DNA from: DATHGT01 sp035317605 | Lineage (GTDB): Bacteria > Methylomirabilota > Methylomirabilia > Rokubacteriales > CSP1-6 | Length of the DNA stretch: 15,038 bases | Reading direction: 5' to 3' | Assembly (NCBI GenBank): GCA_035317605.1 | Contig: DATHGT010000094.1 | Span: forward strand, 1 to 15,038 | In this document: piece after piece, positions 1 to 7,064 of the stretch | Layout of the letters: the number at the start of each line of letters is the position of its first letter | Position numbering within the stretch: position 1 is the stretch's first letter | Notes under the pieces: model-generated | Seen by the model: the letters and a program-made list of their open reading frames with translations, nothing else | What the model was told of the DNA's origin: nothing | Database searches by the model: none | Program-made: the position numbers and the translations under genes

Positions 1-5
1 GCACC

Positions 6-41
6 GCCGCCCCCCCGATGCGCGCCGCCCCCCCGATGCGC
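6..41. repeat. Two tandem copies of an 18-bp GC-rich unit
   Basis: Positions 6-23 and 24-41 are identical 18-mers: gccg, seven C, then gatgcgc. The second copy runs on into gcggcg. The array may continue beyond the left edge of the window. The rest of 42-134 holds no convincing gene; it contains only a weak hairpin (5-bp arms ACTCT/AGAGT around position 85) between this repeat and the stop of the next minus-strand gene. Confidence 0.8.
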
Positions 42-134
42 GCGGCGTTTGAAAGATAACGTGGAGAGCTTTGTGCCCACTCTGGACAGAGTCCTGCGCT
101 CAGCGACGGGAAGTCGGTGGAACGGTCGGCTCGG

Positions 135-323
135 TCAGGCGGCGCGGACGGCCACGCAGCGACGACAGCGGCGGTCCCGGATCTCCGCGCGGCTCGGGAG
201 AGGCGCCTGGCACTTTTCGCAGCGCAGGTCGCGAATAAGGTTGTGGTGTGAGCGGCAAGCTCCGGTCGATTCCTTCACCGCGTGCCGCGTGCAGCCGTCC
301 CAGATGCATTTCCCGAACGTCAT
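135..323 (-). CDS. Small protein with two probable zinc sites (62 aa)
   Basis: This 62-residue protein matches no named family that I recognise. Its Cys/His spacing suggests two structural zinc sites. Site 1 is C6-x4-C11 with C23-x2-H26 (H27 is an alternative ligand). Site 2 is C35-x2-C38 with C53-x2-C56, a classic zinc-ribbon pair of knuckles. The rest is basic, rich in Arg, with no signal peptide or membrane segment, so a cytoplasmic nucleic-acid or protein-binding role is possible but unproven. The ATG at 321-323 is preceded by a strong Shine-Dalgarno (AGGAGG, 4 nt away), which rejects longer in-frame starts that reach back to 551. The gene is divergent from the C39-like peptidase, with 57 bp between the two starts that probably hold both promoters. 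Confidence 0.72.
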   Translation of the reverse strand: MTFGKCIWDGCTRHAVKESTGACRSHHNLIRDLRCEKCQAPLPSRAEIRDRRCRRCVAVRAA

Positions 324-327
324 AGCG

Positions 328-333
328 CCTCCT
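328..333 (-). promoter_or_regulatory. Shine-Dalgarno that fixes the start of the 62-aa zinc protein
   Basis: On the minus strand this reads AGGAGG, four nucleotides before the ATG at 323. A longer open frame extends upstream across the start of the divergent peptidase gene, and this site is the main reason for choosing the short form. Confidence 0.7.
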
Positions 334-380
334 CGCGATGCGCGACCTTGCGCCGCACATCGTGCAAGCGAGGTGCCGCG

Positions 381-1394
381 ATGATCACCGACCTCTTCGT
401 CGTCACATCGGGCATCGATGCCGACATCGTCGCGCGCGCCATCCCACCGAGTTGTCGTCGCGAGTCGACATCGACAGCCGCGGTCACCGCGTCGGATGCC
501 GAGCTGTTGCTCGAGTTCCCCGAATGGCGACCGCGCGCCGCCTCGCGCCACCTCGTGCCCTCGCTCAGCGTGCTGACCGACGTGCCGTACGCGCTCCGCT
601 TCGAGGTCTCGGCGTTCGTCGGTGGCGCGTGGTCGCCCTGGGTCGCCACCGTCACGATCGGCCCGGGCGCATTCGCCGACCTGCCGACGTCAGCGGATGA
701 GCTCGGTTGCGACGTCGACGTCTACACGGCACCGTCTCCACTCGAGCGCGTGCGGCTTCGAGCACGTCTCGGCGCACACGACCCGCGAGCGCTCGCGGCG
801 TCGCCGTGGATCGCCACCCTGTCCGCATCCGACCTCGCTCCATCCCTTTCCGAAATAATCGCGGTGGCGGCGGCCCGGATGCCGGTGCCGGCCTTGAGCC
901 AGAGAGAGGAGGCGCCCTCCGAGATCGCGATGAGGATCTGTTCTCCGACCAGCGTGGCGATGGTCCTCGGGTACTGGGGCGCCGCGACGTCGCCGATCGC
1001 GCTCGCGGAGGACGTCTTTCACCCCCCGAGTGACAGCTACGGCGTGTGGCCGGCGGCCATTCGAGCGGCCGGCCGCCGCGGCGTCGCCGGATACGTGCTG
1101 CGATTCCCGGACTGGACCGCCGCCGCGTGGTGTCTCGAGCGAAAGCTGCCGATCATCGCGTCCGTCCAGTACGCCGCCGGCGAGCTGACCGATGCGCCGC
1201 TGCGCGAAACCTCCGGCCACCTCCTCGTCCTCACCGGATGCGACGCCACCCACGCCTTCGTCAACGACCCCGTCGCCGCGACCGCCGCCGAAGTTCCTCG
1301 CCGCTACCGCCTCGACGAACTCCAGCGCGCCTGGCTCGACCGCGCCGGCGTCGGCTACGTCCTGTTTCGACCCGAGAAAATCAGAGGTGGGTGA
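381..1394 (+). CDS. C39-like (papain-fold) cysteine peptidase family protein
   Basis: A 337-residue protein with a C-terminal C39-like domain (about residues 170-335). The candidate catalytic triad is C187 in the motif ICSPTSVAMVLGYWG, H280 in SGHLLVLTGCD and D296 in FVNDP, in the order and spacing known for C39-family peptidases. Residues 1-165 form a separate, probably beta-rich domain that I do not recognise. No signal peptide, ABC-transporter domain or membrane segment is visible. It is therefore not a bacteriocin-exporting C39 transporter, and it may act on a cytoplasmic protein or only bind one. The start at 381 (GAGGTG ahead of ATG) is preferred to an in-frame ATG at 282, which would run into the divergent zinc-protein gene and give a low-complexity extension. 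The 3' end overlaps the convergent membrane-protein gene by 14 bp. The peptidase fold is well supported; the substrate is unknown. Confidence 0.82.
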   Translation: MITDLFVVTSGIDADIVARAIPPSCRRESTSTAAVTASDAELLLEFPEWRPRAASRHLVPSLSVLTDVPYALRFEVSAFVGGAWSPWVATVTIGPGAFADLPTSADELGCDVDVYTAPSPLERVRLRARLGAHDPRALAASPWIATLSASDLAPSLSEIIAVAAARMPVPALSQREEAPSEIAMRICSPTSVAMVLGYWGAATSPIALAEDVFHPPSDSYGVWPAAIRAAGRRGVAGYVLRFPDWTAAAWCLERKLPIIASVQYAAGELTDAPLRETSGHLLVLTGCDATHAFVNDPVAATAAEVPRRYRLDELQRAWLDRAGVGYVLFRPEKIRGG

Positions 1395-2085
1395 GTCGTT
1401 CGCGCTCGGGGGGCGAATCGCGGCGTAGGCGTCGGTTGAGCAGCTCGGCGGCGATGGCACGTCCGCCCAGGCCGAAGGCCAGAGCGACCGCCAGCACCAG
1501 ACCACCGAACGTGATGCCGAAGGCGACCAGGACCATTTCCTTGCCGATGCCCAGATGGGTCAGCGCGGTGGCCACGGCGAAGAGCAGCACGCCCCAGTGC
1601 GCGGCGCGCGCGAGCAAGCGGGCCTCGGGCAATCCCGCGTTGACGGCGGCGATCAGGATTCCCTGCCCCACGAAGTTGGCGATGAGCCAGCCCACGATCA
1701 CGATCAGCACCGCCGCGAACAGCGGGGGCAGGAACGCGATCAGGAACGTGGTGCCGGTGCGGGTATCGGGAGCGGCCAGCGCGTCGATCCCGAGACTGGC
1801 GAAGAGCACGAAGACCGCCCACGAGCAGAGAATGCCGAGCGTCTCGGAGGGGCTCCGCAGAATTCCGGCCCGTCGCATCGAGGCCCCCAGGCCCCAGTGC
1901 TCGGTATGGTGATCGAAGCCGACGGCCCGCGCCACGCGGGTCACGACCACGCGGCTCAACCAGCCCAGCACCAGGCCGAGCACGAGGAGGATGACCATCG
2001 CGAGCAATCCAGGGAGGACGGCGGCGAGACGATCGCCGACGTTGACCAGCGTGGACCAGACACTGCGTCCCCAGCCGTTCATCAT
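1381..2085 (-). CDS. Membrane protein with MscS-type conserved TM helices
   Basis: A 234-residue integral membrane protein with about five hydrophobic segments (near residues 20-42, 83-103, 115-140, 160-180 and 184-207). The last one carries a Gly/Ala-rich stretch, LAVALAFGLGGRAIAAEL. This is typical of the conserved TM-helix repeat found in small mechanosensitive-channel relatives and resembles the pore helix of MscS. The cytoplasmic beta domain and alpha/beta vestibule that normally follow in MscS are absent; the protein stops about 25 residues after the helix with a charged tail. A pore-like or scaffold role is possible, but gating cannot be claimed. Two adjacent in-frame ATGs (2085 and 2082) precede a weak ribosome-binding site. 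The end overlaps the convergent C39-like gene by 14 bp. The start faces the divergent lipoprotein gene across about 45 bp. Confidence 0.8.
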   Translation of the reverse strand: MMNGWGRSVWSTLVNVGDRLAAVLPGLLAMVILLVLGLVLGWLSRVVVTRVARAVGFDHHTEHWGLGASMRRAGILRSPSETLGILCSWAVFVLFASLGIDALAAPDTRTGTTFLIAFLPPLFAAVLIVIVGWLIANFVGQGILIAAVNAGLPEARLLARAAHWGVLLFAVATALTHLGIGKEMVLVAFGITFGGLVLAVALAFGLGGRAIAAELLNRRLRRDSPPERERLTHL

Positions 2086-2091
2086 GGGGAG

Positions 2092-2121
2092 TTCCCAACT
2101 AGACCATACACCCGGTACAAT
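2092..2121 (+). promoter_or_regulatory. Possible sigma70-type promoter for the small lipoprotein gene
   Basis: A good -10 hexamer, TACAAT, lies at 2116-2121. A weaker -35-like TTCCCA lies at 2092-2097, 18 bp upstream. Transcription would start only a few bases before the ATG at 2131, giving a nearly leaderless message, which fits the poor Shine-Dalgarno there. Confidence 0.3.
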
Positions 2122-2130
2122 GCGACGGGA

Positions 2131-2403
2131 ATGTCACCCCGAGTCCTGCTCATTGCGTGCGGCTCCCTGGTCCTCGTCGGATGCTCGTCGGGCCCGGACA
2201 TCGAGTGGATGAAAGTCGGGCAGCCCTACACGGCCGCCGAGTTTCGGCGGGACTATGCCGCCTGCGACAAGACGCCGAACCTCGAAGAATGTCTGCGCGG
2301 TCGCGGATGGGTCAGCGTCACCGCTGGAGTGGCGCCGAAGCAGGCCACCCCCGAAATGCGGCTGCCGCCCGGTAGCACCGGGCTCGGCCGTCCGCGAAAC
2401 TAG
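2131..2403 (+). CDS. Small lipoprotein (90 aa)
   Basis: The first 18 residues form a lipoprotein signal peptide: a short basic start, a hydrophobic core and the lipobox LVGC with the modified cysteine at C18. The mature part is about 73 residues. It contains a spaced Cys pair in a pattern of the type DYAxC...EECLRGRGW, seen in many short bacterial lipoproteins of unknown function, and ends in a Pro/Gly-rich tail. It should be exported and anchored to a membrane by the lipid on C18. The start at 2131 is chosen because it begins the signal peptide; the open frame itself extends far upstream through the antisense of the membrane-protein gene. Its stop overlaps that of the convergent small membrane protein by 4 bp. 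The role is unknown. Confidence 0.8.
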   Translation: MSPRVLLIACGSLVLVGCSSGPDIEWMKVGQPYTAAEFRRDYAACDKTPNLEECLRGRGWVSVTAGVAPKQATPEMRLPPGSTGLGRPRN

Positions 2404-2561
2404 CGCCGCAGGAAAGAATCGCTCTCCGAGACCTCGCCGACCCTGGCGGGTGCGACTGTCCGCGGCTCGTCCGCCAGCGCTTCCAGCATGGCAAACGCGA
2501 TGGCGAGCACGGCGACCACAATCAGGACGGCAATCCGTGTCTTCTCTCGCTTGATCGGCAT
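2400..2561 (-). CDS. Small single-pass membrane protein (53 aa)
   Basis: A 53-residue protein with a basic N-terminus (MPIKREKTR), one hydrophobic segment (about residues 10-29) and a polar tail of about 24 residues. The segment could be a membrane anchor, or a signal peptide cut near ALA-D (residue 31); the sequence does not decide between these. The ATG at 2559-2561 follows a strong GGAAGGA ribosome-binding site, so this start is preferred to one at 2639 that would add a non-hydrophobic leader. It converges with the lipoprotein gene. The four bases CTAG at 2400-2403 serve as part of both stop codons. The function is unknown. Confidence 0.65.
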   Translation of the reverse strand: MPIKREKTRIAVLIVVAVLAIAFAMLEALADEPRTVAPARVGEVSESDSFLRR

Positions 2562-2674
2562 GACGTTCCTTCCTTTCCCCTCACTCCTGCCCCGATCACA
2601 GGCACACCGCATGCCGACCACGACCCTCAATAAGAACAACGATTTGGCGCCCCCCTCGAACTGGGCCGCGCGCC

Positions 2675-2707
2675 GGTGGTGGTGGTGTCAGCCCCCGTTC
2701 CACCACC
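2675..2707. repeat. (GGT)4 microsatellite forming an inverted repeat
   Basis: Four GGT units (2675-2686) are followed after a C-rich spacer by CCACCACC (2700-2707). The latter can pair with GGTGGTGG (2678-2685) to form an 8-bp stem. It lies in the 293-bp gene-free stretch 2562-2854. Similar GGT tracts occur upstream of the two ATP-grasp genes (11355-11372 and 12397-12416). Confidence 0.6.
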
Positions 2708-2754
2708 CTCACGAGAAAATAGTGCAAACCTTCCCAATCTTCCGGGCCTGCCGA

Positions 2755-2773
2755 GCGCCGGCTTCGCCGGCGC
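2755..2773. other. Perfect GC-rich hairpin, 8-bp arms
   Basis: The arms GCGCCGGC (2755-2762) and GCCGGCGC (2766-2773) are separated by TTC. It lies in the gene-free stretch after the sigma54 regulator gene. No T-tract follows on either strand, so it may be a dispersed palindromic element or a 3'-end stabilising structure rather than a textbook intrinsic terminator. Confidence 0.6.
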
Positions 2774-2802
2774 AATCCTGATCTGGGGGAGGCAAGGAGG
2801 AA

Positions 2803-2817
2803 CGCGCCAAAGGCGCG
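2803..2817. other. Short hairpin, 6-bp arms
   Basis: CGCGCC (2803-2808) and GGCGCG (2812-2817) flank an AAA loop. It is the middle one of three hairpins that follow the minus-strand operon within 100 bp. Confidence 0.5.
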
Positions 2818-2831
2818 GGACGACTGTCGGA

Positions 2832-2846
2832 GGGGGCAAAACCCCC
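2832..2846 (-). terminator. Candidate 3'-end hairpin of the sensing operon
   Basis: GGGGG (2832-2836) pairs with CCCCC (2842-2846) around CAAAA, starting 8 bp after the stop of the sigma54-type regulator. In the minus-strand RNA the loop is UUUUG. There is no U-tract after the stem, so classic intrinsic termination is uncertain. The position directly after the last gene is the main argument. Confidence 0.4.
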
Positions 2847-2854
2847 CGCCGAGC

Positions 2855-4243
2855 TCAGGGACGCAGGCCGTACTTCTCGATACGGTAGCGCAGGGTGTTG
2901 CGCGAGACGCCCAGTCGAGTCGCCGCCTGGGAGATATTCCAGCCGGTCACGCGGAGAGCCTCGCGGATCTGCTCCTGCTCGACACCCTCGAGGGCGTCCT
3001 CGAGCGGGCTGCTGGACATCGTCGCGGTGGGCGGCGTGAGGCGAGCCGCCGGCGATTGGCCGCGGCGCACGCGCTCCGGCAGATCGTCCAGCTCGATGAG
3101 GGGGCCGGCCGCGAGCGCCACCGCCTGCTCGATCACGTTGGACAGCTCACGAACGTTGCCGGGAAACGGATAGCCGGCGAGCACGGCGAGCGCGTCCGGG
3201 GAGAATCCCTCGAGGTCGCTAGCGAGCTGACGACAGTGCATGGCGAGGAAGTGCCGAGCCAGCAGCGGAACGTCGTCGCTTCGCTCGCGCAGCGGCGGCA
3301 GGTGAAGACGGATGACGTTCAGGCGATAGAGCAGGTCTTCGCGGAACGTCTTTTCCCCCACGGCGACGTCGAGGTCGCGATTCGTCGCCGCCACCACGCG
3401 GATGTCCACCGGCAACGACCGGTTGTCGCCCAGCCGTCGGATGCTGCGCTCCTCGAGCACCCGCAGGAGCTTGACCTGGATGGCCAGCGGGGCCTCACCG
3501 ACCTCGTCGAGGAAGAACGTGCCGCCGTGCGCGTCCTCGAGCAAGCCTTTGCGCGCGGCGAGCGCGCCCGTGAAGGCGCCTTTGACGTGGCCGAACAGCT
3601 CGTTCTCCAGGAGATGCTCGGGCAGCGCGGCGCAGCTCACCGACACGAACGGCCCCTGGGCGCGGCGGCTCGTGGCGTGGATGGCGTGAGCGATCAGCTC
3701 CTTGCCGGTCCCGCTCTCCCCCGTGACGAGCACGGTGCTGTCTGTCTGGCCGACCCGCGGCACGCTGGCGAGCAAGCGACGCATCGGCTCGCTGACGCCG
3801 ACGATGCGCTCCAGCCCCGAGGCGTTCTGCGCCTCGGCGCGCAGCCGGTGCACTTCGCGCCGGAGCTGCCGCTTGTCGACGGCGTTGCGGACGCGCAGGA
3901 GGATTTCCTCGGGCTGAAACGGCTTGGTGATGAAGTCGAAGGCGCCGAGCTTCATCGCCTCGACCGCCGACTCGATGGTCCCGTACGCGGTCATCATGAT
4001 GACCTCGACGTCGGGGTTGGCCTGCTTCACGTGCCGGAGCACCTCGAGGCCGGAGAGGTCGTCCATGTTGAGGTCGGCCACGATCAGATCGAAGACCTCG
4101 CGACCGAGCTGGTCGAGGGCCTCGGTGCCTCCCGCCGCTTCGCTCACCGCGTACGCCTCGCGGCGCAGCATGATGGCCAGGCTCTTGCGCATCCCCGCTT
4201 CGTCGTCGACGACGAGCACGCGGGGCGGCGAGGGCTCGGCCAT
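2855..4243 (-). CDS. Sigma54-dependent response regulator, NtrC family
   Basis: This 462-residue protein has the full three-domain NtrC layout. The receiver (about 8-122) has acidic residues D13/D14, phospho-acceptor D57, T85 and K107. The central AAA+ domain (about 147-375) has Walker A GESGTGKE (175-182), the sigma54-contacting loop GAFTGA (222-227) and Walker B FLDE ending at D246/E247. The C-terminal Fis-type helix-turn-helix (about 421-462) includes ISQAATRLGVSRNTLRYRI. An intact GAFTGA means it should activate sigma54 promoters when phosphorylated, presumably by the kinase encoded two genes upstream. It is the last gene of the operon, with its ATG 4 bp after the stop of the stand-alone receiver. 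Its receiver is clearly related to that receiver (both contain GMRKSLA-x-MLRRE). Target promoters are not evident in the window. Confidence 0.96.
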   Translation of the reverse strand: MAEPSPPRVLVVDDEAGMRKSLAIMLRREAYAVSEAAGGTEALDQLGREVFDLIVADLNMDDLSGLEVLRHVKQANPDVEVIMMTAYGTIESAVEAMKLGAFDFITKPFQPEEILLRVRNAVDKRQLRREVHRLRAEAQNASGLERIVGVSEPMRRLLASVPRVGQTDSTVLVTGESGTGKELIAHAIHATSRRAQGPFVSVSCAALPEHLLENELFGHVKGAFTGALAARKGLLEDAHGGTFFLDEVGEAPLAIQVKLLRVLEERSIRRLGDNRSLPVDIRVVAATNRDLDVAVGEKTFREDLLYRLNVIRLHLPPLRERSDDVPLLARHFLAMHCRQLASDLEGFSPDALAVLAGYPFPGNVRELSNVIEQAVALAAGPLIELDDLPERVRRGQSPAARLTPPTATMSSSPLEDALEGVEQEQIREALRVTGWNISQAATRLGVSRNTLRYRIEKYGLRP

Positions 4244-4247
4244 GCCC

Positions 4248-4607
4248 CTAGGCGACCAGCGCGCGGACCCGGTCCAGCAGGTGGGGGGCCTGGAGCGGCT
4301 TCTCGAGAAAATCGGCGGCGCCGAGCGCGGAGGCTTCCGACCGGGCCTCCGGCGTGCCGAACGCGGTCATGATGATGACCGGGCACGTCGTGTGATAACG
4401 CTGGATCAGGGCCAGCAGGTCGAGGCCGTTGAGCGGCTCCATCATCAGATCGGCGATGACGAGGTCATAGCCTTCCCCTTTGAGGCGACCGACCGCCTCC
4501 GCGACCGAGCCGGTCTCCGTCACCTGGTATTGCTCGCGCCGCAACATCATGGCTAGACTCTTACGCATGCCGGGTTCGTCGTCGACCACGAGGATCTTGC
4601 GAGTCAT
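4248..4607 (-). CDS. Stand-alone response-regulator receiver domain
   Basis: This 119-residue protein consists of a single CheY-like receiver: D9/D10, phospho-acceptor D53, T81 and K103 are all present, with no output domain. It probably takes phosphate from the adjacent histidine kinase and acts as a phosphate sink, relay or protein-binding switch. Its start ATG overlaps the kinase stop in the ATGA at 4604-4607, so the two are translationally coupled, and a GAGGA precedes the start. The receiver is a close relative of that of the next gene, so the pair may have arisen by local duplication and then diverged. Confidence 0.95.
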   Translation of the reverse strand: MTRKILVVDDEPGMRKSLAMMLRREQYQVTETGSVAEAVGRLKGEGYDLVIADLMMEPLNGLDLLALIQRYHTTCPVIIMTAFGTPEARSEASALGAADFLEKPLQAPHLLDRVRALVA

Positions 4608-7060
4608 GCCGTCCTCGCGTCGGCCAACGATAGCACGAAGCACGTGCCCTCTCCGTCCTGAGCGCTCACTGTGATACGTCCTCCATGGTCTTCGATGATT
4701 CGACGGACGATGGCGAGGCCGAGGCCGGTGCCGCCGGCCTTGCTGGTCACGAACGGCTCGAAGACCCTCGGCAAGATGTTGGCCGGAATGCCGGGCCCGG
4801 TATCGCGCACGACCACCTCCACCGAACCCGGCGCGCGCCGGGTCTCGACGGCCAGCGTTCCGCCCTGACGCATGGCCTGCACCGCGTTGAGCAGCAGGTT
4901 CCAGAACACCTGGCGGAGCTGGTCGCGATCCGCCGTCAGCGAGACGAGCGTCGGGTCGAACCGACGCTCGAAGTCGATGCTGGGCGGGCACCGGTCGTCG
5001 CGCTGCAGCAGCGACCAGGTGGCGTCGATCAGCTCGTGAAGGTCGACGGGGGCGAACTGCGGCGGCCGCGGGCGGCCGAAGGCCAGGAAGTCGGAGACGA
5101 TGTCGTTGAGCCGCTTCGCCTCGCTCTCCATGATCGTGAGCAGCTCGGCGTCTTCCCCCGTGATGTGCGGATTGCCGCGCAGGAGGCCGATGCAGTTGGT
5201 GAGCGCGCCCAGGGGGTTGCGCGCCTCGTGGGCCACCACGGCGGCGATCTCGCCCATCGCCGCCATCCGCGTCTTTCGCACCAGCTCGGCCTGGGCGCTC
5301 ACCAGCTCTCCGTGGGAGTGCCGCAGGTCCTGGTAGAGGCGGGCGTTCTCGAGCGCGATGGCCGCCTGCTGGGCGAGCGAGGCGAACAGGCTCACCTCGT
5401 CGTCGCGGAAACGGCGCCGGGTCCGCGTGGCCGCGCACAGCACGCCCAGCAGTTTTTCCTCGCGGAGCAGCGGCAGGCCGAGGAACGAGACGATGCCTTC
5501 GCGCTCGATCGCGGCCCGCCGGACGACGCGGTCGTCGTAGCGCACGTCTTCGACGACCAGTGGGGCGCGCTGAGCGGCCACCGCGCCCACCAGGCCAGCC
5601 CCGGCGGGCAGCGCCAGGTCGTCCTCGGCGTCGAGGTCCCGCGCGGACGGCGCGGGGCCGAACGGCACCCAGATCTTCGCGTCGTCGGGCGTCTCCCACA
5701 TCCGCACGATGATGCCGGGGGCCAGGTCGTTCATGGCCTGGGTGATGACCTCGGCGATGCGCTGGGGCTCCAGGGTGGACGTCATCACCTGGCTCACGCG
5801 AATCAGCGTCTCCAGACGCGCGGTCTTCAGCTTGGCCTCGTCGTAGAGCCGGGCGTTGGCCATGGCGATGGCCGCCTGCTGGGCCAGACGCTGGAGCGTG
5901 TCGACGTCCTGCCGGCCGAACGCGGCGGGCCGGCGGCTGGCCACCCCGAGGATCCCGATGATCTCGCCCTGGAGCGTGATGGGCATGGCGAGCCCGGACG
6001 TCATGCCCTCGTCGCGGGACATCGCGTCGTACTTCGGGTCGTGGACGATTCGCGGGTCGTTGACGTAGTCGTCGGTCAGGAGCGGCTGCCCGTTGGCGAG
6101 CACCCAGCCGCCCATGCCCACACCCGGCCTGATCACGATGTCGTCCGGGTTCGCCCGCCCTCCGAGGAGGACCCGCGCGGGCGACACGTCGGCGTCACGC
6201 TCGAGCGGCGCGATGAAGACCATGTCACCCCTGACGAGCCTCCGCGCGTGGGTGGCGATGGAGCGCAGGACGACCTCGAGATCGAGGACCGCGGAAATCT
6301 CGCGCGAGGTCTCGACCATGGCCTGGACCGAGCCCGTCATGCGGTTGAAGGCCTGGGCCAGATGGCCCAGCTCGTCGCCCGAGGGCACGGCGATGCGATG
6401 GTCGAGGTTGCCGCGGGCGACCTCCTCGGTGCCCTCGACGAGCGCGCGCACAGGCTGGGTGATCCGCTTCGCCTGGTACGTCGCCCAGGCCAGTCCGAGG
6501 GCCAGCGCGGCGAGCGCGAAACCCAGGAGGGAATTGCGGGTGCGCGCGATCCCCTGCAGCTCGTGCTCGATCGACAGCCCGACCCGCGCGCTCGCCCGTT
6601 TCTCGTCGACCACGTAGACGGGAACGGTGAAATCGTAGACGTGCACGCCCTCGGCGTCGACGAGCTCTTGGAGGAGGGGGCCGCGGGCGACCGCCGAGGC
6701 GCGCGACGCGGCGTCATCATACCGACGGCCGCGCTCGATGGCGCGGGTATGCACGAGCACTTCCCCGTCGGCCTTGAGCAGCATCGCGTAGCGTATCTTG
6801 CGGGTGCTGCCGATCCCGTTGACCACGTGCTGCATGACCAGGTAGTCGTCGGCCAGCACCGCCTGCACGCTGCTGCGTCCGAAGATATCGGTCATGCGGA
6901 AGCCGCTCTCCTCCACCGCCGTCAACACGACGCGCCGCTGGATGTAGAGCACCACCGGCATCAAGAGCGCGAAGAGCAAGGCCGTGGAGAGCGCGACGTG
7001 CAGCGCGAACTTCGCCTGGAGGCTCGCCCGGTCGTACCGCGCACGGAGCCGCTTGAGCAT
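4604..7060 (-). CDS. Membrane sensor histidine kinase with HAMP and two GAF domains
   Basis: An 818-residue hybrid-free sensor kinase. Order: TM1 (about 18-40), extracytoplasmic sensor (about 41-176), TM2 (about 177-197), HAMP (198-250), GAF 1 (about 255-405), GAF 2 (about 415-575), a short coiled linker, and HisKA with the phospho-accepting H611 in VVAHEARNPLG. The ATPase domain has the N box around N721/N726, G1 RDTGPGIP near D753 and G2 GGTGLGL near 776. All catalytic motifs are intact, so it should autophosphorylate and pass phosphate to the receivers encoded next to it. The two transmembrane helices and outer loop fit a periplasmic input, possibly the binding protein encoded 4 bp upstream; the GAF domains suggest a second, cytoplasmic input. 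The start at 7060 is chosen because it places basic residues right before TM1 and follows the upstream stop closely; a start at 7195 would lie inside the preceding gene. Confidence 0.95.
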   Translation of the reverse strand: MLKRLRARYDRASLQAKFALHVALSTALLFALLMPVVLYIQRRVVLTAVEESGFRMTDIFGRSSVQAVLADDYLVMQHVVNGIGSTRKIRYAMLLKADGEVLVHTRAIERGRRYDDAASRASAVARGPLLQELVDAEGVHVYDFTVPVYVVDEKRASARVGLSIEHELQGIARTRNSLLGFALAALALGLAWATYQAKRITQPVRALVEGTEEVARGNLDHRIAVPSGDELGHLAQAFNRMTGSVQAMVETSREISAVLDLEVVLRSIATHARRLVRGDMVFIAPLERDADVSPARVLLGGRANPDDIVIRPGVGMGGWVLANGQPLLTDDYVNDPRIVHDPKYDAMSRDEGMTSGLAMPITLQGEIIGILGVASRRPAAFGRQDVDTLQRLAQQAAIAMANARLYDEAKLKTARLETLIRVSQVMTSTLEPQRIAEVITQAMNDLAPGIIVRMWETPDDAKIWVPFGPAPSARDLDAEDDLALPAGAGLVGAVAAQRAPLVVEDVRYDDRVVRRAAIEREGIVSFLGLPLLREEKLLGVLCAATRTRRRFRDDEVSLFASLAQQAAIALENARLYQDLRHSHGELVSAQAELVRKTRMAAMGEIAAVVAHEARNPLGALTNCIGLLRGNPHITGEDAELLTIMESEAKRLNDIVSDFLAFGRPRPPQFAPVDLHELIDATWSLLQRDDRCPPSIDFERRFDPTLVSLTADRDQLRQVFWNLLLNAVQAMRQGGTLAVETRRAPGSVEVVVRDTGPGIPANILPRVFEPFVTSKAGGTGLGLAIVRRIIEDHGGRITVSAQDGEGTCFVLSLADARTA

Positions 7061-7064
7061 CCGG

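Noticed and set aside
207..220. A sigma54-like GG...GC pattern (TGGCAC-TTTTC-GC)
   Set aside because: The spacing between GG and GC is 8 bases instead of 10, and it lies inside the coding sequence of the zinc mini-protein.
2627..2839. A 70-codon minus-strand frame and a 70-codon plus-strand frame in the gene-free stretch
   Set aside because: Both run through hairpins and the GGT repeat, have no ribosome-binding site and give Pro/Arg/Gly-rich translations without motifs.
3056..4372. A 438-codon plus-strand frame opposite the sigma54 regulator and receiver
   Set aside because: It is antisense to two strongly recognised genes, and its composition is typical of a shadow frame.
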